Below, piece by piece: positions 1 through 7,140 of a DNA stretch of 64,000 bases; within the stretch, counting starts at the first letter, position 1; every line of letters begins with the position of its first letter. Made by a program: the position numbers and the translations under genes. The notes beneath the pieces were generated by a model. That model was not told the DNA's origin. It did not search any database and worked only from the letters and a program-made list of their open reading frames with translations. The DNA is from Paenibacillus phytohabitans (GTDB lineage Bacteria > Bacillota > Bacilli > Paenibacillales > Paenibacillaceae): contig NZ_WHOB01000016.1 of NCBI RefSeq assembly GCF_013141775.1, positions 1 through 64,000 on the forward strand, written 5' to 3'.

Positions 1-121
1 AGGTTCTCTCCTTAAAGTGGACTTAATTAATCCAAATATCTTTGAATATAGGCATATGCCGTGATCACCATAGGTTGTAGTCCATAGACTGTTGTCGAGA
101 TATTATTTGAGGAGGCTACTC

Positions 122-406
122 ATGGAAACAAATTATCAATCGCTCGCCTGGAACAATGTGAATAAATATGTTGGCATGACTACAAATGACGGTCAGACTC
201 ATGACGGGTTTATCGCTCATATTGATCAGGATTACGTTACACTTGCTATACCCTCAAACGAAATGATGAACGGAATGCCTGCTAACGCATCAACTTACAG
301 ACAATTTGGATACTATCCAGGCTTCTATCCTCGCCGCCGCTTTTATCCGCGACGTATACCATTTGGTGCCATTACCGCTTTGTATTTGCTTCCATTTTTT
401 ATTTAA
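122..406 (+). CDS. Small conserved hypothetical protein, 94 aa
   Basis: The ATG at 122 follows a good ribosome site (GAGGAGG) with 5-6 nt spacing, so the in-frame TTG further up is not needed. The first 45 residues (NVNKYVGMTTNDGQ, then HDGFIAHIDQDYVTLAI) read like a short beta-barrel of the Sm/LSm or YlmC kind, but that is only an impression. The tail is rich in Tyr, Pro and Arg (PGFYPRRRFYPRR) and ends in a short hydrophobic stretch, as in small spore- or surface-associated proteins of Bacillales. No function can be assigned. It stands alone and precedes the decayed prophage edge. Confidence 0.65.
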   Translation: METNYQSLAWNNVNKYVGMTTNDGQTHDGFIAHIDQDYVTLAIPSNEMMNGMPANASTYRQFGYYPGFYPRRRFYPRRIPFGAITALYLLPFFI

Positions 407-466
407 TTCAAATCACTGGTGGGAGGGGCGCTATCTGTTCCCTCCCTGGGACTAAAATAACTTCTC

Positions 467-697
467 CTATTTGCTCGCCGTTGGCATCTGAGTAATCAAT
501 GGACACCAGCGCTTTGCTGTTTTTATAACCAGCGGGCTGCTGTAGTCCATATTGCCAAATCCAACGAAAGTATTGTACGTTGCCTTATTTGCGTCCGGAT
601 GTTCGCAAAAGTATTTCTTACGACCTAGGCGATTCTGTTGCGTCTGCATCCTGCCGTGCTGCTTGCAGAAGTTACAATTTTTACACTGCGCTTTCAT
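467..697 (-). CDS. Cysteine-rich phage-type small protein
   Basis: Start chosen at the ATG at 697 because AAGGGAGTGG lies 6-8 nt upstream; a longer reading frame begins at 721 without a ribosome site. The product (76 aa) opens with CKNCNFCK and has a further Cys near the middle (YFCEHPD) and near the end (RWCPL), the pattern of a small zinc-binding protein. Genes of this look are common in the accessory part of Firmicute prophages. Its start overlaps the stop of the broken gene upstream by 4 nt (ATGA), so it was once translationally coupled to it. Precise function unknown. Confidence 0.55.
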   Translation of the reverse strand: MKAQCKNCNFCKQHGRMQTQQNRLGRKKYFCEHPDANKATYNTFVGFGNMDYSSPLVIKTAKRWCPLITQMPTASK

Positions 698-903
698 GAC
701 TTCCACTCCCTTGACCGCCATTTATAACCCGGATAGTCTCTTTCAAAAATGAATTTCCGCAGCTGTTCGTCAGTCTGCTTCTCAATTCTCTCAGCCTTCA
801 GGATGCTTGGCTTCCCTTAGTATTCAGCAAACCCGACATAATCACGGGCCATCTTCAGCAAGTCCCGGATTTCTCGGCTGTCGGCGGCGGAAAGCTGTGT
901 CAC
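694..903 (-). pseudogene. Phage-type small gene interrupted by an in-frame stop
   Basis: From GTG at 903, which overlaps the stop of the methyltransferase gene (GTGA), the frame encodes 28 residues ending DYVGFAEY. It then meets TAA at 819-817 and continues in the same frame for 40 more residues (GKPSILKAERIEKQTDEQLR and on, ending SREWKS) to a TGA overlapping the next gene's ATG. Both junctions overlap by 4 nt as in an intact operon, and the whole interval is exactly 70 codons. One nonsense mutation in an otherwise intact ~69-residue gene is therefore the simplest reading. Function unknown; it lies between two phage-type genes. Confidence 0.55.
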
Positions 904-2432
904 AGGCTGAACTCCATCTGCCCCGCAGCAGGCTTGTATCTCTCCAGTGACAGTGCCCGCCCAGCTCCGATATACAGTTCCGGCAGGTTCGCCCTAACCA
1001 GCGCAGCTGCGAACGGCGGCGGGACGGCGTTACCACAGCGAGCAACCTGCGCACTCTTGGAATACCACTCACCGTCCGCGTCCACATCAATGATGTAGTT
1101 GGACGGGAAGCCTTGCGCCGCGAACAGCTCATGCGGCTCCAACATGCGCATGCCTATATCTACGATCTGGTAATCCACGCCCTCAACCGTAACCAAGCCG
1201 AATCGGTCCTTGGTGGTTACGGTGTGCAGGGGCTCGCCCAGCTGCTGGCCGTTATCGGCGCTACCGTAATATTTGAGTAAGAATGCCCGTACCTCGCCGA
1301 AGTGCAATCCGCCCGCCGTTATCGTTTGGAGTGGATCATCCATAGGCTGGCCTATGTTGGTGCCGCGCAGCTTGACCAAATGGGAAGTGACCAGCCTGCT
1401 CTTTCCGCCGCCCCCGGCGGTAACGGTGCCCAGTGGTGCATCCGCAGGGCTGCCGACCGACTCCCCGAAGTGCCGAACAACGTGAGCTGTAACAAGTGCA
1501 TTGTGATCAACGGTTGTTACAGTCGGTAAAGGCCTCTGCAGGTCTGCCTCCGTTCCGGTGTTATTGCCGCCGTAATGCTTAGCGAGGAATGCAGCAACCA
1601 GAGCATGTTTCCGGCCGCCGGATACTACCGTGCCCAGTGGCTTCTGCAGCCCAGGTGCACGCGGGCTTTGTCCCGGACCTTCGCAGTAGCCGATCTCAAT
1701 CAGTGTCGGGCTAAGAAGCATGTGATGATTGCCTGTCGTGATGGTTCGCAATGGTTCTTCCGGTGAGCTGCCGGGGTGCCCTGTCGTATTGACTCCCTGC
1801 ACCGGTGTAACCAGTAGGTGTTCGGTCTTGGTTGTGACGGTCGTGAGAGGCTTGTCGATCTCATATTGCAGTCGGTCGCCGCCAAATCCGGTCTGGCCGA
1901 TCCGGACTACGAACGGCCGTGGGTTATCGATCACGAAGCGCTGAATGCCTCGGGCGATTCGGCGCTGAGTATTTTCCGCCAGTGGTTTCTTCCAGTCGAA
2001 GATGCTCGGACAGGGAATCGACCAGTCAATAATCTCCGCTGCCGTCCGCCATGGCAGCCGCTTACCCACCAGTACTTCCGGACTGTCCGGTGCTCCGTGT
2101 GTGGGCTCCGGCCAGACTATCGGGCGGCCATCGCAGCGAGCCACCAGGAACAGCCGCTTGCGGATCGTCGGTGCGCCGTAATCGCAGGCCCGCAACTCCC
2201 GCCAGTCCACCCGGTAACCCTGCCTGCGCAGAGCGTTGACGAAAGAATTGAACGTCCGGCCTTTGCGATCCGGGTCCGGGTATCCGTCTTTGAGCAGTGG
2301 ACCCCAGGTTTTAAACTCCTCTACATTTTCGAGCATGATCACCGGGGGCCGGACTGTCGCCGCCCACCGTACTGCAACCCAAGCAAGCCCCCGTATAATT
2401 TTATCGCCAATATTATGAAACGGGTCGGACAC
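900..2432 (-). pseudogene. DNA (cytosine-5) methyltransferase, Dcm family, N-terminus missing
   Basis: The frame opens inside the catalytic domain at KIIRGLAWVAVRWA and continues through motif VI (PPVIMLENVEEF), motif VIII-like (GAPTIRKRLFLVAR), a very long target-recognition region and the C-terminal motifs (MLEPHELFAAQGFP, QVARCGNAVPP). Motif I (SAM-binding FxGxG) and the catalytic Pro-Cys of motif IV are absent, so it cannot be an active enzyme. The GTG at 2432 has no ribosome site, and its first codons are antisense to recombinase sequence. The middle carries about seven copies of a unit of the form PLxT(V/I)T followed 8-12 residues later by LVT or similar. Best read as a prophage methyltransferase cut by a deletion that joined it to the recombinase end. 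Confidence 0.75.
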
Positions 2433-2558
2433 GATGATGCAAAAACAACTACGAAGATCTATTTACATGTCACGAAGAAGATGAAGCAGGATGATGTAAA
2501 TAAACTCAATATACAATTCGGTGACCTGTTGAAAATGAATACATCCACACTCTTGTGA
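2409..2558 (+). pseudogene. Tyrosine recombinase (phage integrase) C-terminal fragment
   Basis: The last 49 codons of a phage-type integrase. They carry the box II Gly-His (KRVGHDD) and the catalytic tyrosine context (TTTKIYLHVTKKM), followed by a charged tail to TGA. Everything upstream in this frame is antisense to the methyltransferase fragment, so roughly the first 330 residues expected for the family are missing, including the catalytic Arg and the His-x-x-Arg. The break lies around 2400-2412. Together with the truncated methyltransferase this is a deletion scar of a prophage or integrative element whose end lay near 2.6 kb. Confidence 0.7.
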
Positions 2559-2582
2559 TTTTCATGTGATTTCTCCAATAAT

Positions 2583-2660
2583 AAAACCCTCGGAAAGCCC
2601 GAAGAACCGCGCCTTTCAAGGGTTTTCCCACGCAAAAAGGAGCATTGGGGGAATGCTCCT
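2583..2660 (+). terminator. Two consecutive hairpins after the integrase remnant
   Basis: AAAACCCT (2583-2590) pairs with AGGGTTTT (2619-2626). Just after, AGGAGCATT (2638-2646) pairs perfectly with AATGCTCCT (2652-2660) across a five-G loop. Both look like the transcription stops usually found downstream of an integrase gene. TGTGATTT is also repeated at 2554 and 2566. The rest of 2560-2900 shows no gene. Confidence 0.45.
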
Positions 2661-2924
2661 CTTCGGCTTGCATATACCGTTATTGGAACTGCGCCTCCGG
2701 CAAAAGTTAATCCGGAAGTTATATCAATAAGTTACCTTAAAAATGACAATAATACAAGTATTTCCTACTCCGTCCAAGAAAATAAGACCCTATAATGATT
2801 GCGCTTCCCTGTATAGCAGCCCATGCGGGTATTTCGGCCGGAACGGACTTTGCCGACTGAAGAGCTCGCCCGTTATAATGGACCTACTCTGCGCAGAGAG
2901 TAAACGAGAGAAGGTACTTATACA

Positions 2925-4085
2925 ATGGAAGCTAATCCCCCTATTCAACGCAGGAGCGCACAATATTCCCATATCGTTACGGAGGGTACACATTATGAGG
3001 TCGGCCGTGCATTAGGCGCTCATTACAAGCACAATTCCGAGCTTATCTCATTCTTATCCTCTCCATTCATGGGGGCTTCCCCGCTTCTGCCGTCTGCGGC
3101 AGATAAAGTGATGGAGAGCTTCGAGAAATATTGCCCCGGCATGAACGAAGAAATCAAAGGCTTCGCCGACGAGACCGGTATCGAACCCGTCCAGGTTGTG
3201 TTCTATTACTCCTACTTCCAGCCATCCGGTCACTGTACACAGGCTGCATACCGGACAGGTTCGGATAACGGCGGGCATATCTGTCACATGCGTAATTATG
3301 ATTTTGGCTGGGAGGATGAGCCTTATAATCAGCTGCTGCTTAGCACCACCCGGGTGAAGGGTAAACCTGCACATATCGGCTTTGCGCTCCAGCTGTTCGG
3401 CCGTTATGACGGAATGAATGATGCTGGACTTACTGTAACAACTACATCGGGGAGAATCCGGCCGGAGATGACCGGGGAAGGTTTTATTTTTCCGGGAGTG
3501 GTCCGCGCCTTGCTCGACAACTGCACCACTGCGGAAGAAGCGGTGCTGCTGATGCGCAGCATGCCAGTCTCCGACTACCGGAATTTCCTGATCTCGGACG
3601 CCAAAGGCGAGATCGCCCTCGTTGAAACTGCCGGTACGCATAAAGAGATCCAATATTATCCGGCAGCGGCTGGCGGGAACTGCAACCAGCTTGTCCTATC
3701 AGCCAACCATTATACCCTTCCATCCATGCAGGCTCATAATCTGCAGGTGATGGAGAATTCGAGGACAAGGTATGAAGCGCTACGGTCGGCATTTACGGAC
3801 GAAGTTGCCCTCCAAAGCCCCGTGGCAGCCATGCAAGCCATCGCAGGCACAGAATACCCTAAGGGAGTCTGCTGTCATCATTACAGTGAGGGCTTCGGAA
3901 CGTTATGGTCTATAGTCTGTGATAACTCGGCCCGCGAGGCGCACATCTGCTTCGGTTCCCCGCAGCTGAACAGCTGGAGAACCTTTGGGTTCAACGACCC
4001 GGCCGGAGTCCGCGAATATCACGCCGTTCTGCCTAACCGCCCATCTACAGCCGGATTCTGGGATCAGCTGCCTTCTGCAGAATAG
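2925..4085 (+). CDS. C45-family acyltransferase/peptidase-like hydrolase (Ntn type)
   Basis: A protein of 386 aa resembling acyl-CoA:6-aminopenicillanic acid acyltransferase-like proteins. These are N-terminal nucleophile hydrolases that cleave themselves to expose a cysteine. The likely nucleophile is the Cys of SGHCTQAAY near residue 106, followed by a conserved HMRNYDF segment, as in the family where Cys-Thr is followed by Asn/Asp-rich strands. There is no signal peptide, so it should act in the cytoplasm, on amide or acyl substrates that cannot be named. An AGAAGG ribosome site lies about 11 nt before ATG. Its 3' end runs 41 nt into the opposing GrpB gene. Family assignment is fairly firm; substrate unknown. 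Confidence 0.75.
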   Translation: MEANPPIQRRSAQYSHIVTEGTHYEVGRALGAHYKHNSELISFLSSPFMGASPLLPSAADKVMESFEKYCPGMNEEIKGFADETGIEPVQVVFYYSYFQPSGHCTQAAYRTGSDNGGHICHMRNYDFGWEDEPYNQLLLSTTRVKGKPAHIGFALQLFGRYDGMNDAGLTVTTTSGRIRPEMTGEGFIFPGVVRALLDNCTTAEEAVLLMRSMPVSDYRNFLISDAKGEIALVETAGTHKEIQYYPAAAGGNCNQLVLSANHYTLPSMQAHNLQVMENSRTRYEALRSAFTDEVALQSPVAAMQAIAGTEYPKGVCCHHYSEGFGTLWSIVCDNSAREAHICFGSPQLNSWRTFGFNDPAGVREYHAVLPNRPSTAGFWDQLPSAE

Positions 4086-4578
4086 AGTGCACGATCTCTG
4101 TCTTCCCCTCACAATATGAGTCGATATCATAACGGTATTCTTTCGCAAGCCGCTGCTTGACCGCCTGATACTCCTCACGGGCAGACGGGCTGCTACGCAG
4201 ATAATCGCGGAAAACGATATGCTCACGATATCCCTTCCCGTCCTTCGGACATACGTAAAGGTGGTACTTCATAAATCCGTCCTCCTTCACGCTCCGGAAG
4301 GCTTCCCTGCCCTCAATCCCCAAATTGCCCTGATGCTCATAACCGTACTGCTGTAATCTCCGGATGATCTCCGGCAGCTTCTCATAGCTCTCCATCACCA
4401 GATCGATATCGATAACAGGTTTGGCCGATAACCCCTCGATGGAGGTACTGCCCACATGCTCAGCCGCGATGATCAGATCTCCCGCGATCTCCAGCATCCG
4501 CGCTTCAATTCTGGCGTATTCTGCCTTCCAGGCCGGGTCGTAGGGAACAACTTCAACAACTTTTGTTTTCTCAGCGAT
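4045..4578 (-). CDS. GrpB family protein (UPF0157, nucleotidyltransferase fold), probable non-ATG start
   Basis: The core is clearly GrpB/UPF0157: EHVGSTSIEGLSAKPVIDID (nucleotidyltransferase Gly-Ser and Asp-x-Asp), MKYHLYVCP, REHIVFRDYLR. The first ordinary start is ATG at 4497, but that removes the family's conserved N-terminus. Upstream the frame stays open and encodes AEKTKVVEVVPYDPAWKAEY, which is what GrpB proteins begin with. A strong AAGGAGG (4593-4587) is placed 8 nt before codon 4578, which reads ATC, and no ATG, GTG or TTG exists in this frame before the upstream stop. Either a rare AUC start is used, or the start was lost by mutation and only a 150-aa form is made from 4497. Stop TAG at 4045, convergent with the C45 gene. 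Confidence 0.7.
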   Translation of the reverse strand: MAEKTKVVEVVPYDPAWKAEYARIEARMLEIAGDLIIAAEHVGSTSIEGLSAKPVIDIDLVMESYEKLPEIIRRLQQYGYEHQGNLGIEGREAFRSVKEDGFMKYHLYVCPKDGKGYREHIVFRDYLRSSPSAREEYQAVKQRLAKEYRYDIDSYCEGKTEIVHSILQKAADPRIRL

Positions 4579-4744
4579 GATCTTCCCCTCCTTGGTGAGA
4601 ACAGTTTTTAGTAAATATATTATAGCGCACCTGTCAACGGGGGAAGGCGCCTGCCTGCTAAGTATTCTATGTAACGTTTAAGTCTGCCGGGATAAAATGC
4701 AAACCGCTATCTCATACTATCCATCAGATATGGAGGTGAACAGT

Positions 4745-4915
4745 GTGCCCAAGAACAGTGCAGATCCGAAGCATGACCGTGCTGATAACCGTGCCGATAA
4801 AAAGAACAACCAGCAGAATCACTCCAGCATCACCGAAATCCCCCAGATGGTAAATCCGGATAAAGCCGAAGATTATGTGCCAAGCTTAAATGGCGTGACC
4901 AAGAACGAAAGCTGA
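4745..4915 (+). CDS. Small hydrophilic protein, 56 aa
   Basis: GTG at 4745 follows GGAGGTGA with 5 nt spacing, so it is preferred over any in-frame ATG upstream. The product is highly charged and Asn-rich (PKHDRADNRADKKNNQQN), with no membrane segment and no cysteines. It ends DYVPSLNGVTKNES. This composition fits small proteins of sporulating bacilli, but no family was recognised. It is followed directly by an intrinsic terminator and so is a monocistronic unit. Confidence 0.5.
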   Translation: MPKNSADPKHDRADNRADKKNNQQNHSSITEIPQMVNPDKAEDYVPSLNGVTKNES

Positions 4916-4920
4916 ATGTA

Positions 4921-4970
4921 AAGGACCGGGCTTCGCTGATGAAAACATTGGCGGAAGTCCGGCCTTTTTT
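4921..4970 (+). terminator. Intrinsic terminator of the small 4745 gene
   Basis: An imperfect stem of AAGGACCGGGCTTCGC (4921-4936) with GCGGAAGTCCGGCCTT (4951-4966), running into TTTTTT. It begins 6 nt after the stop codon. Confidence 0.75.
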
Positions 4971-5126
4971 ATGTTTTCCGATGAAATTCCAGAACTCAAG
5001 CACAGCCGGGAATCAGAATTCATATATGAATTAGAGTGTGTGAATCTGAACGGGCAATGTAGTTATAAAGTTAATGTAGTGATAGAATAATACAATCATT
5101 CTAATAATCACGGGAAGAGTGGAAAT

Positions 5127-5903
5127 ATGCGAATAGGATTTTTTGACTCCGGAATAGGCGGGTTAACGGTGCTTCATCAGGCACTGAAATTTCTGCCGCA
5201 AGAAGATTACCTCTTTTACGCAGACACTGCACATGTTCCTTATGGAGAGAAAACAAAAGAAGAAGTTAGTGAGTACATTCTAAATGCTGTAGATTTCATT
5301 GCTAAACTCAATATAAAAGCTTTGGTCATTGCTTGTAACACTGCCACCAGTATCGTGATTGAGGAGCTCCGAAGCCGGTATGACTTTCCTATCCTGGGCA
5401 TCGAACCGGCAGTGAAGCCTGCCATTGAACAATCCGAAGGAAAACAGAAAAAGGTTCTGGTGCTAGCCACGAGACTTACGCTGCAGGAGAAGAAGTATCA
5501 TGATTTAGTTCACCGTATAGATCATGGGGAAATTGTGAACAGTTTACCTCTTCCCGGACTGGTGCAGTTCGCTGAAAGCTTTGAATTTGATGAAAAGAAG
5601 ATCATCCCCTACTTGAATCAAGAATTGTCCCGGTTTAATTTGCAGCAGTACGGCACGGTGGTACTCGGATGTACTCATTTTCCTTATTTTGAGAATAGTC
5701 TTAAGAAGGTTTTCCCTGAAGACGTCGATTTCATCTCAGGAAGTATTGGAACAGCCAGACATCTGAAACGTATCCTCGAACACAAAGGTCAGGTTAACCA
5801 AGGTACTGGCGATATCATCTTTTTCAAGTCTGGTGTGAAAGTTGAGGATACCTGCACATTAGGCAATTACCATCGCCTGTTTAAACTTCTGGATGAACTG
5901 TGA
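5127..5903 (+). CDS. murI: Glutamate racemase
   Basis: Interconverts L- and D-glutamate, giving D-Glu for peptidoglycan. The 258-aa length is typical. Diagnostic parts are FFDSGIGGLTVL at the N-terminus, YGEKT near residue 40, the first catalytic cysteine in IACNTATS (Cys70) and the second in VLGCTHFPY (about Cys181). The ATG at 5127 is preceded by GGGAAGAGTGG, a usable ribosome site. It overlaps the following GNAT gene by 11 nt, so the two are probably cotranscribed. Spacing of about 210 nt from the preceding terminator leaves room for its own promoter. Confidence 0.93.
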   Translation: MRIGFFDSGIGGLTVLHQALKFLPQEDYLFYADTAHVPYGEKTKEEVSEYILNAVDFIAKLNIKALVIACNTATSIVIEELRSRYDFPILGIEPAVKPAIEQSEGKQKKVLVLATRLTLQEKKYHDLVHRIDHGEIVNSLPLPGLVQFAESFEFDEKKIIPYLNQELSRFNLQQYGTVVLGCTHFPYFENSLKKVFPEDVDFISGSIGTARHLKRILEHKGQVNQGTGDIIFFKSGVKVEDTCTLGNYHRLFKLLDEL

Positions 5904-6729
5904 ATTGAATTACGATCAGCTGCTGATGATTACCGGAGAAAAGGAAGTGTATGACTTGAGCCACTATGAAGCGGTCATGGGGAGATTACGCCGTAGACCC
6001 CTGAAGAATATAACGCTGCTCAAAATGCTGACCGCCTATCACACTCAGATTGACAGTACGCTAATCGAACAGCAGGATCACTGGGGAGTGTTATTGATGA
6101 TGCCTGCCGTGACCTTCCCCTACGATCACCGGACCTATCCTGAGGCCGACACCGTTGTGCTAATGGACTACAGCAGCCCGGAGGTCTTCCCCGCCCTGCT
6201 GAAGCTGCTGCCAAGGGACGCAAGGCTCGTATTTAAGCTGCAGGAGGATGCGTACCGCCAGGCGCTGGAGCCATATTTCACACTGCATAAAGTCCGCAGT
6301 CTCTATTCCTATTCTACGGCCGAAGGCCAAACCTTCATCGCGGACGGGGCATGCATCGTAAGTGAAGCAATAGATGAACGGCTGCTGCCGTTATGGATGT
6401 CCAACGACTATTCACAGGGGGAAATCAGTCAATATTTTCAGGAGGGGGCTTTCTCTGTAGCATTGTTCGAGGGAGACGTGCCTATCAGCACTTGTATGGT
6501 GTTCCGCAATGAGGAGTCTGTCTGGGAGATTGGAGCTGTACATACGGCTGCTGCCGCAAGAAAAAACGGACTTGCGCAGCGCGTGGTCCGCACAGCGTTA
6601 TACCATACTCTGCAAAGGGGATATATTCCGAGGTATCAGGTACTTGAAGACAATCACGCCTCCATCCGCCTGGCTGAATCGATTGGGCTTACCCCAGCAG
6701 TGAAGCTTGAGCACTGGATTAACTATTAA
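5893..6729 (+). CDS. GNAT family N-acetyltransferase, two-part protein
   Basis: 278 aa. The C-terminal ~130 residues form a GNAT domain: a beta strand with VSEAIDERLLPLW, the VWEIGAVHTAAAARKNGLAQRVVRTAL segment equivalent to motif A (acetyl-CoA pyrophosphate binding), and the closing ASIRLAESIGL helix. The N-terminal half has no recognised motif but resembles the extra N-lobe of paired-domain GNATs. It starts inside murI (11-nt overlap) and is likely translated by coupling. Acceptor substrate unknown. Confidence 0.75.
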   Translation: MNCELNYDQLLMITGEKEVYDLSHYEAVMGRLRRRPLKNITLLKMLTAYHTQIDSTLIEQQDHWGVLLMMPAVTFPYDHRTYPEADTVVLMDYSSPEVFPALLKLLPRDARLVFKLQEDAYRQALEPYFTLHKVRSLYSYSTAEGQTFIADGACIVSEAIDERLLPLWMSNDYSQGEISQYFQEGAFSVALFEGDVPISTCMVFRNEESVWEIGAVHTAAAARKNGLAQRVVRTALYHTLQRGYIPRYQVLEDNHASIRLAESIGLTPAVKLEHWINY

Positions 6730-6813
6730 CGGTTATAAGACCAGGAATTTTACCAGCAGTTTCCCCCGCCGCCCCGCCAGGAGCGGACGAACGGCAAAGC
6801 GATCGCAGCACTG

Positions 6814-7077
6814 GTGCTCGGCATTCTCTCCATCGTAGTTCCTTATATCGGACTTATCTTCGGGATTATTGCGATCGTTCTGGCTGCACTCGCCTTCAAG
6901 GAGATCCGTCTCCGTTATGAACAAGGCCGGGGGCTGGCGATTGCCGGGCTGGTCTGCGGGATTGTCGGCACCATCATTTACGCTGTACTCATCCTCCTGT
7001 TTGTTCTTGCACTCGTGATGTTTGGTAATATTGACACCGGCACGGTGAATTATTTCAACAATTTAAACAGCTTTTAA
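6814..7077 (+). CDS. DUF4190 membrane protein with a lost or unclear start
   Basis: Encodes two hydrophobic hairpin segments (LGILSIVVPYIGLIFGIIAI and GLVCGIVGTIIYAVLILLFV) separated by KEIRLRYEQGRGLAI, the DUF4190 pattern. Family members start about 25 residues earlier with a Pro/Gln-rich cytosolic tail. That tail is present here in frame from 6739 (DQEFYQQFPPPPRQERTNGK), but it has no ATG/GTG/TTG and begins one codon after an in-frame TAA at 6736-6738, only 9 nt past the GNAT stop. The first usable codon is GTG at 6814, without a ribosome site. The gene may be read by reinitiation or may be inactive. Confidence 0.55.
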   Translation: MLGILSIVVPYIGLIFGIIAIVLAALAFKEIRLRYEQGRGLAIAGLVCGIVGTIIYAVLILLFVLALVMFGNIDTGTVNYFNNLNSF

Positions 7078-7097
7078 ATGGTGAAAAAACAATAATA

Positions 7098-7140
7098 GGA
7101 AGCTGACACCGGTTTCGATAACCGGCATCAGCTTCCTTTT
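7098..7140. terminator. Bidirectional terminator between DUF4190 and the response regulator
   Basis: AGGAAGCTG (7098-7106) pairs with CAGCTTCCT (7129-7137), with ACCGG/CCGGT inside the loop. TTTT follows on the plus strand and an A-rich flank (AAAAAACAATAAT) serves as a T-rich tail on the minus strand. It ends both converging units. Confidence 0.75.

Noticed and set aside
1818..2408. N-terminal extension of the integrase fragment
   Set aside because: The frame is open but is simply antisense to the methyltransferase; only codons from about 2409 carry recombinase sequence.
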